Shown here: positions 37,924 through 46,279 of the stretch, in pieces | Layout of the letters: each line of letters opens with the position of its first letter | Numbering within the stretch: the first letter of the stretch is position 1 | Source of the DNA: an uncultured Anaeroplasma sp. | Lineage (GTDB): Bacteria > Bacillota_I > Bacilli_A > Acholeplasmatales > Anaeroplasmataceae | DNA: 64,000 nucleotides | Assembly: GCA_934216145.1 (NCBI GenBank) | Contig: CAKQBG010000004.1 | Coordinates: 1 to 64,000 of the forward strand | Direction of reading: 5' to 3' | Translations under genes and position numbers: made by a program | Notes under the pieces: generated by a model | Told to the model about the DNA's origin: nothing | Databases searched by the model: none | Seen by the model: the letters and a program-made list of their open reading frames with translations, nothing else

Positions 37924-37940
37924 TTGTAAACGCTTTACAA
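37924..37940. promoter_or_regulatory. LacI/CcpA-family operator at the RNA start
   Basis: TTGTAAACGCTTTACAA is a perfect 17-base palindrome with odd centre, covering the predicted RNA start of the lipoprotein unit. One half matches the cre consensus (ARCGNWWWCA); the other is shifted by one base. A LacI-family repressor, possibly CcpA, should block this promoter. Confidence 0.6.
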
Positions 37941-37943
37941 TAT

Positions 37944-37972
37944 ATTTTAGCAATAATTAAGTTAATAGTCAA
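37944..37972 (-). promoter_or_regulatory. Promoter of the Ig-like/PL9 lipoprotein unit
   Basis: TTGACT (37967-37972) and TAAAAT (37944-37949) on minus are 17 bases apart. The operator lies just downstream. Confidence 0.65.
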
Positions 37973-37991
37973 TTAAAAATACAATTTATCT

Positions 37992-38019
37992 TTGTTTTAT
38001 TTTACTTTCAATATATAAT
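37992..38019 (+). promoter_or_regulatory. Promoter of the U32 gene
   Basis: TTGTTT (37992-37997) and TATAAT (38014-38019) are 16 bases apart, 37 bases before the start codon. Confidence 0.5.
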
Positions 38020-38055
38020 ATAAATATGAAAATAATTTTCTTTTAAGGTGAATAT

Positions 38056-40308
38056 ATGAAAAAAATTACTGAGTTACTAGCTCCTGCTGGTAATATGACA
38101 TCACTTATTGCGGCTATATCTAATGGTTGTAATGCTATTTATTTAGGAATGAATAAATTCGGAGCGAGAGCGTATGCTAATAATTTTAATATCGATGAGC
38201 TAAAAGAAGCATTAGATTATGCTCATTTAAGAAATGTTAAAATTTATGTTACTATGAATACAATAATATATAATAATGAGCTTAAGGATGCTTATAAGCA
38301 ATTAAATGATCTATATGAGATAGGGGTAGATGGAATTATTGTTGAGGATTTAGCATTATTTGATTATATTGTTAAAAATTTACCTAATCTTGAGGCTCAT
38401 ACCTCTACTCAAATGGGAATAGATGACTATTATGGAGCGAAGCTATTAAAGGATTTAGGAGCTAAAAGAATCGTTTTAGCTAGAGAGGTACCAATTGAAA
38501 AAATAAAGGAAATTAAAAAGAAGGTTAATCTTCCAATTGAAATATTCGTTCATGGTGCTTTATGTGTTTCTTATAGTGGTAATTGCTTAATGAGTGGATT
38601 AATTGGCTATAGAAGTGGAAATAGAGGTAGATGTGTTGGTTCATGTAGAAAGAAATATGAGCTTATTAATGAAACTACAAATGAAGTTTTAACTAATTCC
38701 TATATCCTTTCAATGAAGGATTTAAATACAATAGATTATATAAATGAGCTTAAGGATATTGATTCATTAAAGATTGAAGGTAGAATGAAGGAGCCTGAAT
38801 ATGTTGCTAATGTGATTAGACATTATAGGCTTGCTTTAGATAATAAGCTTAATAAAAAGGATATAAAGCTTAATAAGACATTTAATAGAACCTATACAAA
38901 GGGATATATCTTCCATGAGGATAAAAAGAATATAACAAATATATCTAGACCAAATAATTTTGGTTATGAAATAGGATATATTAGTAAGAAGCTTAAAAAT
39001 AATACTTATGAAATAAAAATAAATGAGGAATTAAATCAAGGCGATATTATTAGAATAGATAATGATGGAGTAGATATTAATTTATCACTACAAAGAATGT
39101 ATGATTCTAATGATAATCTAATTAATAAAGCTACTAATAAATGCATTATTAAATTTAAAGAAGATGCTAAAATAGGAAATAAAATATATAAAACAAAGGA
39201 TATTAAATTTTATAATGAGCTAGCTAAAACATATCCTAATGAATATAATAGAATTCCTATTAATATTAATATATATGGAGAGGTTGATAGTAATTTAACT
39301 GCTTCTATTGAATGTGGTAATATATCTACTTATGTTACATCAGATTGGACAATTGATAAGGCTATTAATTCTCCTATAAGCTATGAATTAGTTTATAAGC
39401 AATTTAATAAGCTAAATGATACTCCTTATATATTAAATGAATTTAATTATTATATTGAGAATGCATTTATTCCTAATAGTAAATTAAATGAAATTAGAAG
39501 ATTATTAATTGAAAAATTAAATGAAGAAAGATTAATAAAAAGAGAATTACCAGAATTAAAGAATATTACTTATAATATAAATGTTACTAATGAAGAACTA
39601 GGCTTAAGTGTTTCTTGCTTAACACAAGAACAATATGATGCAATTAAAGATCTTCCAATTAAAAATATTTATTATAAGGATAATATTATTAGAAGAAACG
39701 AAAATAACTTTAAGCCTAAAGAGGGAACACTTCTAATTGGAGGATATGGTGGAATTGAGTATTATAAAAATACTAATGAATTTATTACTGATTTTTCATT
39801 AAATGTAGTAAATCATAAAACAGCTGCGCTACTATATTCATTAGGAGCTAAAAGAATTTGTCTTTCTCAGGAAATGAATAATATTCATATTAATGAGCTT
39901 ACTTCTTCTTTCTTTAATGAATATGGAGTAATGCCAAACCTAGAAATAATTGTCTACGGAAGAGCTGATATGATGTTTACTCACTATTGTCCATTAAAGG
40001 TTATGAATCAATGTGGCAAGTGTAAACAAAATAAATATATCCTTAAGGATGAATACGGATACTTCCCAATTATCTCTCATGAGGATTGTACAACAACAAT
40101 CCTTAATGGAAAGATATTAAATCTTATTGATGATTTAGAGGATATTAAAAATGTTAATACCTTTAGAATCGCTCTAACAACTGAAAATAAAGATGAAGCT
40201 AGAGAGATAGTTAATATGTATTTAAATAAAATAAAGGATATGAAGAAAACTAATTTCTTTAATAAGGATACAGATACTAGAGGTCATTTTAATAAAGAGA
40301 TTCTATAA
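38056..40308 (+). CDS. U32-family protein (RlhA/TrhP-type RNA hydroxylation)
   Basis: 750 residues. The N-terminal U32 domain opens ELLAPAGNMTSLIAAISNG and holds EAHTSTQMGI and a Cys cluster (VSYSGNCLMSG, GRCVGSCRKKYEL, about residues 170-205). A long C-terminal region of DUF3656 type ends with another Cys cluster (THYCPLKVMNQCGKC). Family members once called collagenase-like peptidases are now known to take part in tRNA (TrhP) or 23S rRNA (RlhA) hydroxylation; this long form resembles RlhA and clostridial long U32 proteins. It stands alone on plus and ends in a terminator. Which RNA it acts on is not evident. Confidence 0.85.
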   Translation: MKKITELLAPAGNMTSLIAAISNGCNAIYLGMNKFGARAYANNFNIDELKEALDYAHLRNVKIYVTMNTIIYNNELKDAYKQLNDLYEIGVDGIIVEDLALFDYIVKNLPNLEAHTSTQMGIDDYYGAKLLKDLGAKRIVLAREVPIEKIKEIKKKVNLPIEIFVHGALCVSYSGNCLMSGLIGYRSGNRGRCVGSCRKKYELINETTNEVLTNSYILSMKDLNTIDYINELKDIDSLKIEGRMKEPEYVANVIRHYRLALDNKLNKKDIKLNKTFNRTYTKGYIFHEDKKNITNISRPNNFGYEIGYISKKLKNNTYEIKINEELNQGDIIRIDNDGVDINLSLQRMYDSNDNLINKATNKCIIKFKEDAKIGNKIYKTKDIKFYNELAKTYPNEYNRIPININIYGEVDSNLTASIECGNISTYVTSDWTIDKAINSPISYELVYKQFNKLNDTPYILNEFNYYIENAFIPNSKLNEIRRLLIEKLNEERLIKRELPELKNITYNINVTNEELGLSVSCLTQEQYDAIKDLPIKNIYYKDNIIRRNENNFKPKEGTLLIGGYGGIEYYKNTNEFITDFSLNVVNHKTAALLYSLGAKRICLSQEMNNIHINELTSSFFNEYGVMPNLEIIVYGRADMMFTHYCPLKVMNQCGKCKQNKYILKDEYGYFPIISHEDCTTTILNGKILNLIDDLEDIKNVNTFRIALTTENKDEAREIVNMYLNKIKDMKKTNFFNKDTDTRGHFNKEIL

Positions 40309-40330
40309 GAGCCCAAATGGCTCTTTTTTT
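40309..40330 (+). terminator. Terminator after the U32 gene
   Basis: GAGCC, loop, GGCTC then TTTTTTT: a textbook intrinsic terminator. Confidence 0.8.
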
Positions 40331-40353
40331 ATTTTCAAAAAAAATTAAAAAAA

Positions 40354-40432
40354 TTAGCACTCTAGTGTTGACATTGCTAAAAATAGTGGTATACTATAAT
40401 TGTAGTTGGCAGTGAGGCATTAAGAGTGCCAA
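40354..40432 (+). promoter_or_regulatory. Heat-shock promoter flanked by two CIRCE-like elements
   Basis: TTAGCACTC (40354-40362), nine bases, then CATTGCTAA (40372-40380) is a CIRCE element with two mismatches, and the -35 TTGACA (40368-40373) sits inside it. TATACT (40390-40395) is at 16 bases spacing. A second, degenerate CIRCE, TTGGCAGTG then nine bases then GAGTGCCAA (40406-40432), covers the start of the transcript. HrcA should repress both hsp20 genes from here. Confidence 0.8.
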
Positions 40433-40458
40433 CAAGAAGGATTAATAAAGGAAGGTAA

Positions 40459-40845
40459 ATGAACATGAGAAATGATTTCTATGATTTAGTTAATGAGATG
40501 AATAATTTATTTTATAACGATGGAGGTTATAAGAGCTTCCCTATCGATATTATCGAAGGTGAGAATTGCTATGAGGTAATTGCTGAAATGCCTGGTGTAA
40601 ATAAGGATGATATCCAAATCACATTTGACGATGGTGAATTAACAATCACTGCTAAGCAAGTAGCTGATAAGAATAAGAAATATCTTATTCGTGAGAGACA
40701 TCCAATGACTTTAAAGCGTACTGTAAGCTTTGGAGAAATTGAAGAGGATCAAATGGCAGCTAAGTATGAAAATGGATTATTACACATTGTAATCCAAACT
40801 AAGGCTCCTGAGAAAAAGGAGAAAAAGACTATTGCTATTGAATAA
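40459..40845 (+). CDS. Small heat-shock protein (Hsp20/alpha-crystallin), first copy
   Basis: The 128-residue ATP-independent chaperone has an alpha-crystallin domain at about residues 30-115 (YEVIAEMPGVNKDDIQITFD, ELTITAKQ, MAAKYENGLLHIVI) and a C-terminal tail ending KKTIAIE with the IxI anchoring motif. It holds unfolded proteins during stress. GGAAGG precedes the ATG; another ATG 6 bases on is also possible. It is first of a two-gene heat-shock unit behind the CIRCE promoter. Confidence 0.93.
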   Translation: MNMRNDFYDLVNEMNNLFYNDGGYKSFPIDIIEGENCYEVIAEMPGVNKDDIQITFDDGELTITAKQVADKNKKYLIRERHPMTLKRTVSFGEIEEDQMAAKYENGLLHIVIQTKAPEKKEKKTIAIE

Positions 40846-40887
40846 AAAATAGTCAAATTGATTAATATATAATTGGAGGTAATTATT

Positions 40888-41277
40888 ATGACAAACAAAA
40901 AGAATGAATTAGGATTATTTGATACATTTAATTCTATGTTTAATGAAGCAATTTCAAGAGAAATGAGAACTGATATTGAGGAAAACGAAAATCAATATCT
41001 AATTACTATGGATATTCCTGGTGTTAATAAGGAAAATATTGATATTTCTGTATTAGATGGTACTGTAACAGTTTCTGTAAAAAAGGTTAAAACTGAAACT
41101 GAAAACAAGAACTATGTAATTCGTGAACGTAGTGTTAGAAGTGCTAGCCGTAGCTTCTATCTAGATAGCATCGACGAGAACTCTATTAAGGCTAAATACG
41201 AAAATGGTATTTTAACATTAGTAGTTTCAAAAGCAAAGCCTGTTGAAGAGCCAAAGAAAACAATTTCTATTGAATAA
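40888..41277 (+). CDS. Small heat-shock protein (Hsp20/alpha-crystallin), second copy
   Basis: 129 residues with the crystallin domain (about 28-115: YLITMDIPGVNKENIDISVL, IKAKYENGILTLVVSK) and IxI tail KKTISIE. It is a diverged duplicate of the gene before it. The ATG at 40888 has GGAGG 8 bases upstream, so a longer frame from 40873 is not used. Only 42 bases separate the two genes, with no promoter seen, so they are likely cotranscribed and may form mixed oligomers. Confidence 0.92.
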   Translation: MTNKKNELGLFDTFNSMFNEAISREMRTDIEENENQYLITMDIPGVNKENIDISVLDGTVTVSVKKVKTETENKNYVIRERSVRSASRSFYLDSIDENSIKAKYENGILTLVVSKAKPVEEPKKTISIE

Positions 41278-41317
41278 TAAAAAAACTGTCAACAATAATT
41301 GTCAACAGTCATTATTA

Positions 41318-41345
41318 GCAAGGTCTATTAGGCCTTGCTTTTTTT
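41318..41345. terminator. Terminator after the hsp20 pair
   Basis: GCAAGG, loop, CCTTGC then a run of T. On the opposite strand the same hairpin lies just after the small membrane peptide gene. Confidence 0.75.
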
Positions 41346-41424
41346 ATATAGAAATTAAAATTGAACAACAAATAAGTGTAGCTACTAATACTACTAGCAA
41401 CATAAAAATAAGAAGTTTTTTCAT
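41344..41424 (-). CDS. Putative 26-residue membrane peptide
   Basis: Seven bases after the aminopeptidase stop an ATG opens a 26-codon frame: MKKLLIFMLLVVLVATLICC, then SILISI. It is basic at the N-terminus and otherwise one continuous hydrophobic helix. An AGGTAG site overlapping the upstream stop could allow coupled translation, and a hairpin follows the stop. Small hydrophobic peptides of this type include toxins and membrane-enzyme helpers; no family match is recognised. It could be chance in AT-rich DNA. Confidence 0.35.
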   Translation of the reverse strand: MKKLLIFMLLVVLVATLICCSILISI

Positions 41425-41431
41425 ATTCTAC

Positions 41432-42661
41432 CTAAATAGCCCATGTACCATTTTTAAATATTTCAGCAGTAGTGCCATCATATAGCTCTGCTGTAATGCT
41501 TAAATCAGATGCACCAATCATAAAATCAACATGAATAATTGAAGTATTTAAATCTACCTTTTTAATTTCTTCTTCTGTTAATTCATTATAATCCTTAATA
41601 CATTCATTAAAGGCTCTACCTAACGCTAAATGACAACAAGCATTCTCATCATATAATGTTGAATAGAAAAGTAAACCTGTTTTATTAATAGGAGAATCAA
41701 ATGGAACTAATGCTACTTCTCCAAGTCTGCTTGCTCCCTCATCTAATGATATAAGTTTTTCAAGTAGATTTTTTTCTTCTACCTTATCGCTTAAAACCTC
41801 TACAACTTTACCATTTTCAAATCTAAAGCCAAAATCAGAAACAACACTTCCCATTACTGATAAAGGCTTAGTCGCATAAACAACACCATTAGCGCTATAT
41901 TTATTTGGAGATGTAAAGCATTCCTCAGTTGGCATATTAGGATTATAATAAACTCCACCAAGTGTATATTCTCCACCAGCCTCAAATTTCATACATTCTG
42001 GTATTTCAATACTAAAATCAGTACCATTACTTGATTTATAATAAAGCTTTTTAATATGTAAATCATTAAGCTTTGTAGACTTTTCTAATAAATTCTTATT
42101 ATGTTCCTTCCAATTCTTAACTCCATCACCCTTCGCTCTAGTAACATCAAGAATTGCATCCCATAATAATTCGATTGCTTTTTCTTTTGTTTCATTAGGG
42201 AAAACCTTCTTAGCCCAAGCCTCACCAGGAATTCCAGCAATACACCATTGATACTTATTATCCATCTTCTCACGATATTTCATAATAATAGGACCATTTT
42301 TTCTTCTAACTGCTGTAATCTTTTCTTGATCAACAGATGAAAGTGCGTCAGGATCACTACTATCAATATAAATTACAGCCGGTAATGTTTCAACCTGATA
42401 GCTAAGTTTTTCAAGTTTCCATTTAGGGAATGTTGTTAAAGCTTCAATTGATTCATATTTATAATTAAGCTTAGTTAGCTCATCAAAGTTCCATTCAACT
42501 CTAACCTCACGAGCCTTTGACTTATAGGCCTCCTCAACTAAATATTTAACAAAATAGCTATCTTCAACATTTGCGTTAATAATAACATCCTGATTTTCTT
42601 GAACATTCGCGCCAATCTCAACAATTAGCTTAGCATAATTTTTAAGTACCTCTTGATTCAT
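41432..42661 (-). CDS. Aminopeptidase, M29 family (AmpS/PepS type)
   Basis: 409 residues matching the M29 family: MNQEVLKNYAKLIVEIGANV at the start, GPIIMKYREKMDNKYQWCIA, then the metal-binding phrases FEAGGEYTLGGVYYNPNMPT-like (Glu), GASRLGEVALVP (Glu), HLALGRAFNECI (His) and HVDFMIG (His, Asp). It cleaves N-terminal residues from peptides in the cytosol with cobalt or zinc. The ATG at 42661 has GGAG 8 bases upstream; a GTG 9 bases earlier is less likely. It has its own promoter (TTGAAA / TAAAAT). Confidence 0.93.
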   Translation of the reverse strand: MNQEVLKNYAKLIVEIGANVQENQDVIINANVEDSYFVKYLVEEAYKSKAREVRVEWNFDELTKLNYKYESIEALTTFPKWKLEKLSYQVETLPAVIYIDSSDPDALSSVDQEKITAVRRKNGPIIMKYREKMDNKYQWCIAGIPGEAWAKKVFPNETKEKAIELLWDAILDVTRAKGDGVKNWKEHNKNLLEKSTKLNDLHIKKLYYKSSNGTDFSIEIPECMKFEAGGEYTLGGVYYNPNMPTEECFTSPNKYSANGVVYATKPLSVMGSVVSDFGFRFENGKVVEVLSDKVEEKNLLEKLISLDEGASRLGEVALVPFDSPINKTGLLFYSTLYDENACCHLALGRAFNECIKDYNELTEEEIKKVDLNTSIIHVDFMIGASDLSITAELYDGTTAEIFKNGTWAI

Positions 42662-42688
42662 TAAAATCACTCCTTTTATTAATTGTTT

Positions 42689-42717
42689 ATTTTACAATAT
42701 AAAGAAGCTTTTTTCAA
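42689..42717 (-). promoter_or_regulatory. Promoter of the M29 aminopeptidase gene
   Basis: TTGAAA (42712-42717) and TAAAAT (42689-42694) on minus are 17 bases apart. Confidence 0.6.
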
Positions 42718-42833
42718 TAAATATTGTTAATGAATAATAATTAGCCGCAAAATATAATAAATTATATAAATCAATTAAGTTTAGAATAAATACAATTTTA
42801 CTATACTAGTATTATAAATATAAAAATAAGTTT

Positions 42834-43343
42834 TTATTGTAATCTCGCAATGAAATTAATAATTAAATCTATAAGATTCTTATGCTCCTTAGAAATCATA
42901 GGAGCTAAAACAATAATATATAAATCATTTAGCTTTGAGGAATTACATTTATCAATATATAAATCATCCTTTAAGCTAACACCCTTAACAATTTCATTAA
43001 CATTCCTATAAGATACCTCTACTCCTAATATAGAGCTAATCCTATCAATAAAATAATCACTTAATAAATCATTTTCCTTATAATCTAATATATTAGAATA
43101 TACTACCTTTTCATTATCAACAATAAGAATAGGTAGTTTCTTAATATTAACAGTATCAATGAAAGCAACAATAGGTGCTATAAATTCATTAATAGCTTTA
43201 TATTTAGATAAAACTATATTATTATTTTCTATATTAATTTCAATTAAATCATAAGAATTAATATCTAAGCTATTTCTAATTTCCTTAGGAATTACTATTC
43301 TTCCTAATTCATCTATTTTTCTCGATACTCCTGTATTTTTCAT
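42834..43343 (-). CDS. AbrB/SpoVT-type transcriptional regulator
   Basis: 169 residues. The swapped-hairpin AbrB domain is at the N-terminus (GVSRKIDELGRIVIPKEIR, residues 4-22), followed by a GAF-like C-terminal domain (about 55-165) as in SpoVT. SpoVT-type proteins are global DNA-binding regulators; the ligand sensed here is unknown. The ATG at 43343 is used. A longer frame starting at 43364 begins inside the terminator hairpin of the gene upstream, and GGTGAT provides a ribosome site. No promoter is obvious between that terminator and the start, so it may be expressed by read-through. Confidence 0.8.
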   Translation of the reverse strand: MKNTGVSRKIDELGRIVIPKEIRNSLDINSYDLIEINIENNNIVLSKYKAINEFIAPIVAFIDTVNIKKLPILIVDNEKVVYSNILDYKENDLLSDYFIDRISSILGVEVSYRNVNEIVKGVSLKDDLYIDKCNSSKLNDLYIIVLAPMISKEHKNLIDLIINFIARLQ

Positions 43344-43358
43344 TTTATCACCAAAAAA

Positions 43359-43387
43359 ACTCATACTTTGACATTAATAGTATGAGT
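43359..43387 (-). terminator. Terminator between the enzyme I gene and the AbrB-like gene
   Basis: ACTCATACT (43359-43367) pairs with AGTATGAGT (43379-43387); on minus a TTTTTTT run follows. It ends only 16 bases before the downstream start codon, so read-through could control that gene. Confidence 0.7.
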
Positions 43388-43400
43388 CTTTTATTATTAT

Positions 43401-44873
43401 TTATTCATTTTTAAATTTTAAATAGCTTATATTTAAATGATTAATCATTGTTGGAGAAACAGATAATCTTCTAATTCCAATACTATATAATCTTGTCGCA
43501 ACATCAGTAATAGCGGCAAGCTCTCCACAAACACTTAAAGAGATACTATATTTATTAGAATGACTAACAACTTTCTTTAATCTCTCAATTAAATCATCAA
43601 TATATTCCTGATATCTAATATTACTATTATCTCTATCAATATTATATAGCTCTTTAGTCAAATCATTAGTACCAATAGAAATAAAATCAGGAGTAGTAAA
43701 TGTAGAAATATTATCTAATGCTTCCTTTGTTTCTAGCATCATACCTAAAGAAGGAATATTAGTATTAAGATTATTAGCTATATCTAATACCCATTTTTTT
43801 AAATATAAAAATTCCTCATTAGTTCTAATCATCGGAAACATAATCTTAATATTACCATTACTAGCCTTTAATAAAGCCCTAATTTGAGATATAAAAATAC
43901 TTGGATTATTTAAATAATTACTAATGCCCTTTTCATTAGATGAAATATAACTAATAACCTTATCGTCTCCAACATCAAAGCTTCTAAATACTATTTCATT
44001 ACCAAAGCCATTAATAGCTTCACTATATATTTCACATTGTTTCTTCTCATCTAATGGTTTATCACTATTAATAAAAATAAGCTCAGTTCTATATAACCCA
44101 ACCCCATCAAAGCCTTTTTCTTTAGCCTTTTTAACATCATTATTAGAATTACAATTAGCTAAAAAATAAAAACCATCATGTTTTATAACATTAAAAGAAA
44201 TAGATTCTTTAAGCTTTAAATAATCATTAACCTTTAAAATCATTTGAGAATCAGGATTAGTTACTAAAACATCTCTAGTTGTATCAATAATAACATTATC
44301 CCCATCAATTTCACTATCTACCAAAACATAAGGAATATCATTATTTCTACATATAATCGCGCTATGAGAGGTAAAACCACCTCTTTTTGCGATAATACCA
44401 ATAATTTTATCAAGATTATTAATTAGAATAGATGGATATATTTCATCTAAGCATAATATGCATTTATCATCAATAATTAAATCATTACTACCAACTAAAT
44501 TACGAATAATATGATCTCTTATATCTATTAAATCAGAAGCTCTTTCCTTTAAATAAACTGAATTTGATTCTAATAAACCCTTTAGAAATTCATCCATTGC
44601 CATTTTTATACTATCAACTGCAGGATTAGTATTCATATAATTATTAATTTTTTCTAATAAATATTTATCATTTAATATCATCTTTTGAATTGAAATATAT
44701 TCTAATTCATTAGAATTCTTAATATTATCTAAATCCTTAATAGTCTTATTAATAGCTTCTTTAACATCTATGAATGTATAATTATCTATTACATTAGCTT
44801 TATTAACGCTAATTTTTTTAATTTTACCAAAGCATATTCCCTCTGATAAAATACTACTTATCCTATACTGCAT
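43401..44873 (-). CDS. ptsI: PTS enzyme I (phosphoenolpyruvate-protein phosphotransferase), short form
   Basis: 490 residues against about 570 for typical enzyme I. The phosphoryl-carrying His170 lies in GGFTSHSAIICR. The PEP barrel has LYRTELIF, FRSFDVGDDK, IGTNDLTKELYNIDRDN and the catalytic Cys phrase SVCGELAA. Enzyme I passes phosphate from PEP to HPr for sugar uptake; no HPr or EII gene is in this window. The shortening is in the N-terminal HPr-binding part and the C-terminus, and FDVGDDK replaces the usual LDIGGDK. A divergent or regulatory enzyme I paralogue is possible. It follows the phosphodiesterase-like gene by 3 bases. Confidence 0.8.
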   Translation of the reverse strand: MQYRISSILSEGICFGKIKKISVNKANVIDNYTFIDVKEAINKTIKDLDNIKNSNELEYISIQKMILNDKYLLEKINNYMNTNPAVDSIKMAMDEFLKGLLESNSVYLKERASDLIDIRDHIIRNLVGSNDLIIDDKCILCLDEIYPSILINNLDKIIGIIAKRGGFTSHSAIICRNNDIPYVLVDSEIDGDNVIIDTTRDVLVTNPDSQMILKVNDYLKLKESISFNVIKHDGFYFLANCNSNNDVKKAKEKGFDGVGLYRTELIFINSDKPLDEKKQCEIYSEAINGFGNEIVFRSFDVGDDKVISYISSNEKGISNYLNNPSIFISQIRALLKASNGNIKIMFPMIRTNEEFLYLKKWVLDIANNLNTNIPSLGMMLETKEALDNISTFTTPDFISIGTNDLTKELYNIDRDNSNIRYQEYIDDLIERLKKVVSHSNKYSISLSVCGELAAITDVATRLYSIGIRRLSVSPTMINHLNISYLKFKNE

Positions 44874-44876
44874 AAT

Positions 44877-46163
44877 TTATCTCCTAAATACTATAATTGG
44901 AACTTCCATTTCCTCTTTAGTCATACCAGCATGGTGGCTTTTAAAAATATGATTACTATTAGAATAATTAAAATAATAATTAGATTTGCCTATAGCTATA
45001 TAATCACCTAAAAAATCTTTAATTCGAGGATTAATTCTATCATTATTATTACCAAAAAAAGCTAAAGCATTTCTTGATTCATATAAATCATAAATACTAC
45101 CATAGAAATTATTGAATTCTTTAACAAATCTTTCCTTATTGTCACTAGAAACCTTAAATACTAAAGCTCTCGCATCATTAGAAGGCTTTCTTTCAAGTAA
45201 AGACATAATTCTATTATTCAAATATAAATTCAAAGACTTAGTATTAATATGTCCATGATCACTTGTTACAATAAGGATAGTATCTTTTGGTAATTTATTA
45301 ACATAATCCTCTATATCATTTTCAATAGAATTTAATATATCCTTTATCTCAATAGTATCCTCACCATAAATATGCATTAAGGTATCTGGATAGGTATAAT
45401 AAACATATTGATAGCATTCACCATTCAAATTAGCTAAGCTTCTTTTTAATATATCCTTTAATGCTTCATTATTATTAAAATCCGGTAATATATTAATACC
45501 CTTAATATTCATATCAGAATAAAAAGGCTCATATGGCATTAAATCATAACCAGTTACACCCGTCTTTTCCTTAGTGTAATAATTCTCACCTGTAAATAAA
45601 ACAATATCTCTATTTAATTCACTAACATAATTCTCCCAGCCTGTCCAGCCTGATTCAAGTGGAGTAAGTCCACTAATAATTGAGGTAGTAGAGGCGGCTG
45701 TAGTAGAAGGAAAAACACAGTTAACCTTACTGAAATAATGCTTAGCTAATATACCATTAGGAATATTATCATTTAATACATTAACTCCCAATCCATCTAG
45801 TAATAATAAAACAACTCTTTTATATTTTTTATCAAATAAATTAGGGATAATATCGTATTTAGAGGAATATCCAAAATTATTTCTAATAGAAGAAATTATA
45901 TTTAGTGAGGAATGATTATAATTAGGGATTAATATATCATGCTTAGGAATATCATTCTCTAAAGTAATAATTATTTCTTCTTTAGTTTTATTTTCTATAT
46001 CAATATTTTGATAGCTTAATATTTCATATTTATTGTTTTTATATATTTCTACTGCTAGACCATAATGATTAATTACCTCATAATCCTTTAAATAATCGAA
46101 CATTTCACTATCACTATTAAATTTTAAATAAAGTGTATTTGAATTAACATAAAATGTTTCCAT
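44877..46163 (-). CDS. Alkaline-phosphatase-superfamily phosphodiesterase-like protein
   Basis: 428 residues. Metal-site motifs are VVLLLLDGLGVNVL (first Asp), FPSTTAASTTSIISG (nucleophile Thr), PDTLMHIYG (Asp, His), TSDHGHINT (Asp, His, His) and a last His in FKSHHAGM. This is the type I phosphodiesterase/nucleotide pyrophosphatase layout. There is no signal peptide, so it acts in the cytosol on an unknown phosphoester. The ATG at 46163 has GAGG at 5 bases; a GTG 6 bases earlier is an alternative. It is coupled to the enzyme I gene downstream. Confidence 0.8.
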   Translation of the reverse strand: METFYVNSNTLYLKFNSDSEMFDYLKDYEVINHYGLAVEIYKNNKYEILSYQNIDIENKTKEEIIITLENDIPKHDILIPNYNHSSLNIISSIRNNFGYSSKYDIIPNLFDKKYKRVVLLLLDGLGVNVLNDNIPNGILAKHYFSKVNCVFPSTTAASTTSIISGLTPLESGWTGWENYVSELNRDIVLFTGENYYTKEKTGVTGYDLMPYEPFYSDMNIKGINILPDFNNNEALKDILKRSLANLNGECYQYVYYTYPDTLMHIYGEDTIEIKDILNSIENDIEDYVNKLPKDTILIVTSDHGHINTKSLNLYLNNRIMSLLERKPSNDARALVFKVSSDNKERFVKEFNNFYGSIYDLYESRNALAFFGNNNDRINPRIKDFLGDYIAIGKSNYYFNYSNSNHIFKSHHAGMTKEEMEVPIIVFRR

Positions 46164-46233
46164 AGGCACCTCACATAATCGCTTTTATCATTTTATATTT
46201 TATACCATTTTTATTAATTCTTCTACAAATAAA

Positions 46234-46266
46234 AAACGTTTTGGTTTATTTATTTCCAAAACGTTT
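46234..46266 (-). terminator. Terminator after the Lrp gene
   Basis: AAACGTTTTGG (46234-46244) pairs with CCAAAACGTTT (46256-46266), followed on minus by TTTATTTG. Confidence 0.75.
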
Positions 46267-46279
46267 AATAATTTATATT

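Noticed and set aside
41243..41485. Plus-strand 80-codon frame after the second hsp20 gene
   Set aside because: Starts inside hsp20, crosses a strong terminator and has no ribosome site.
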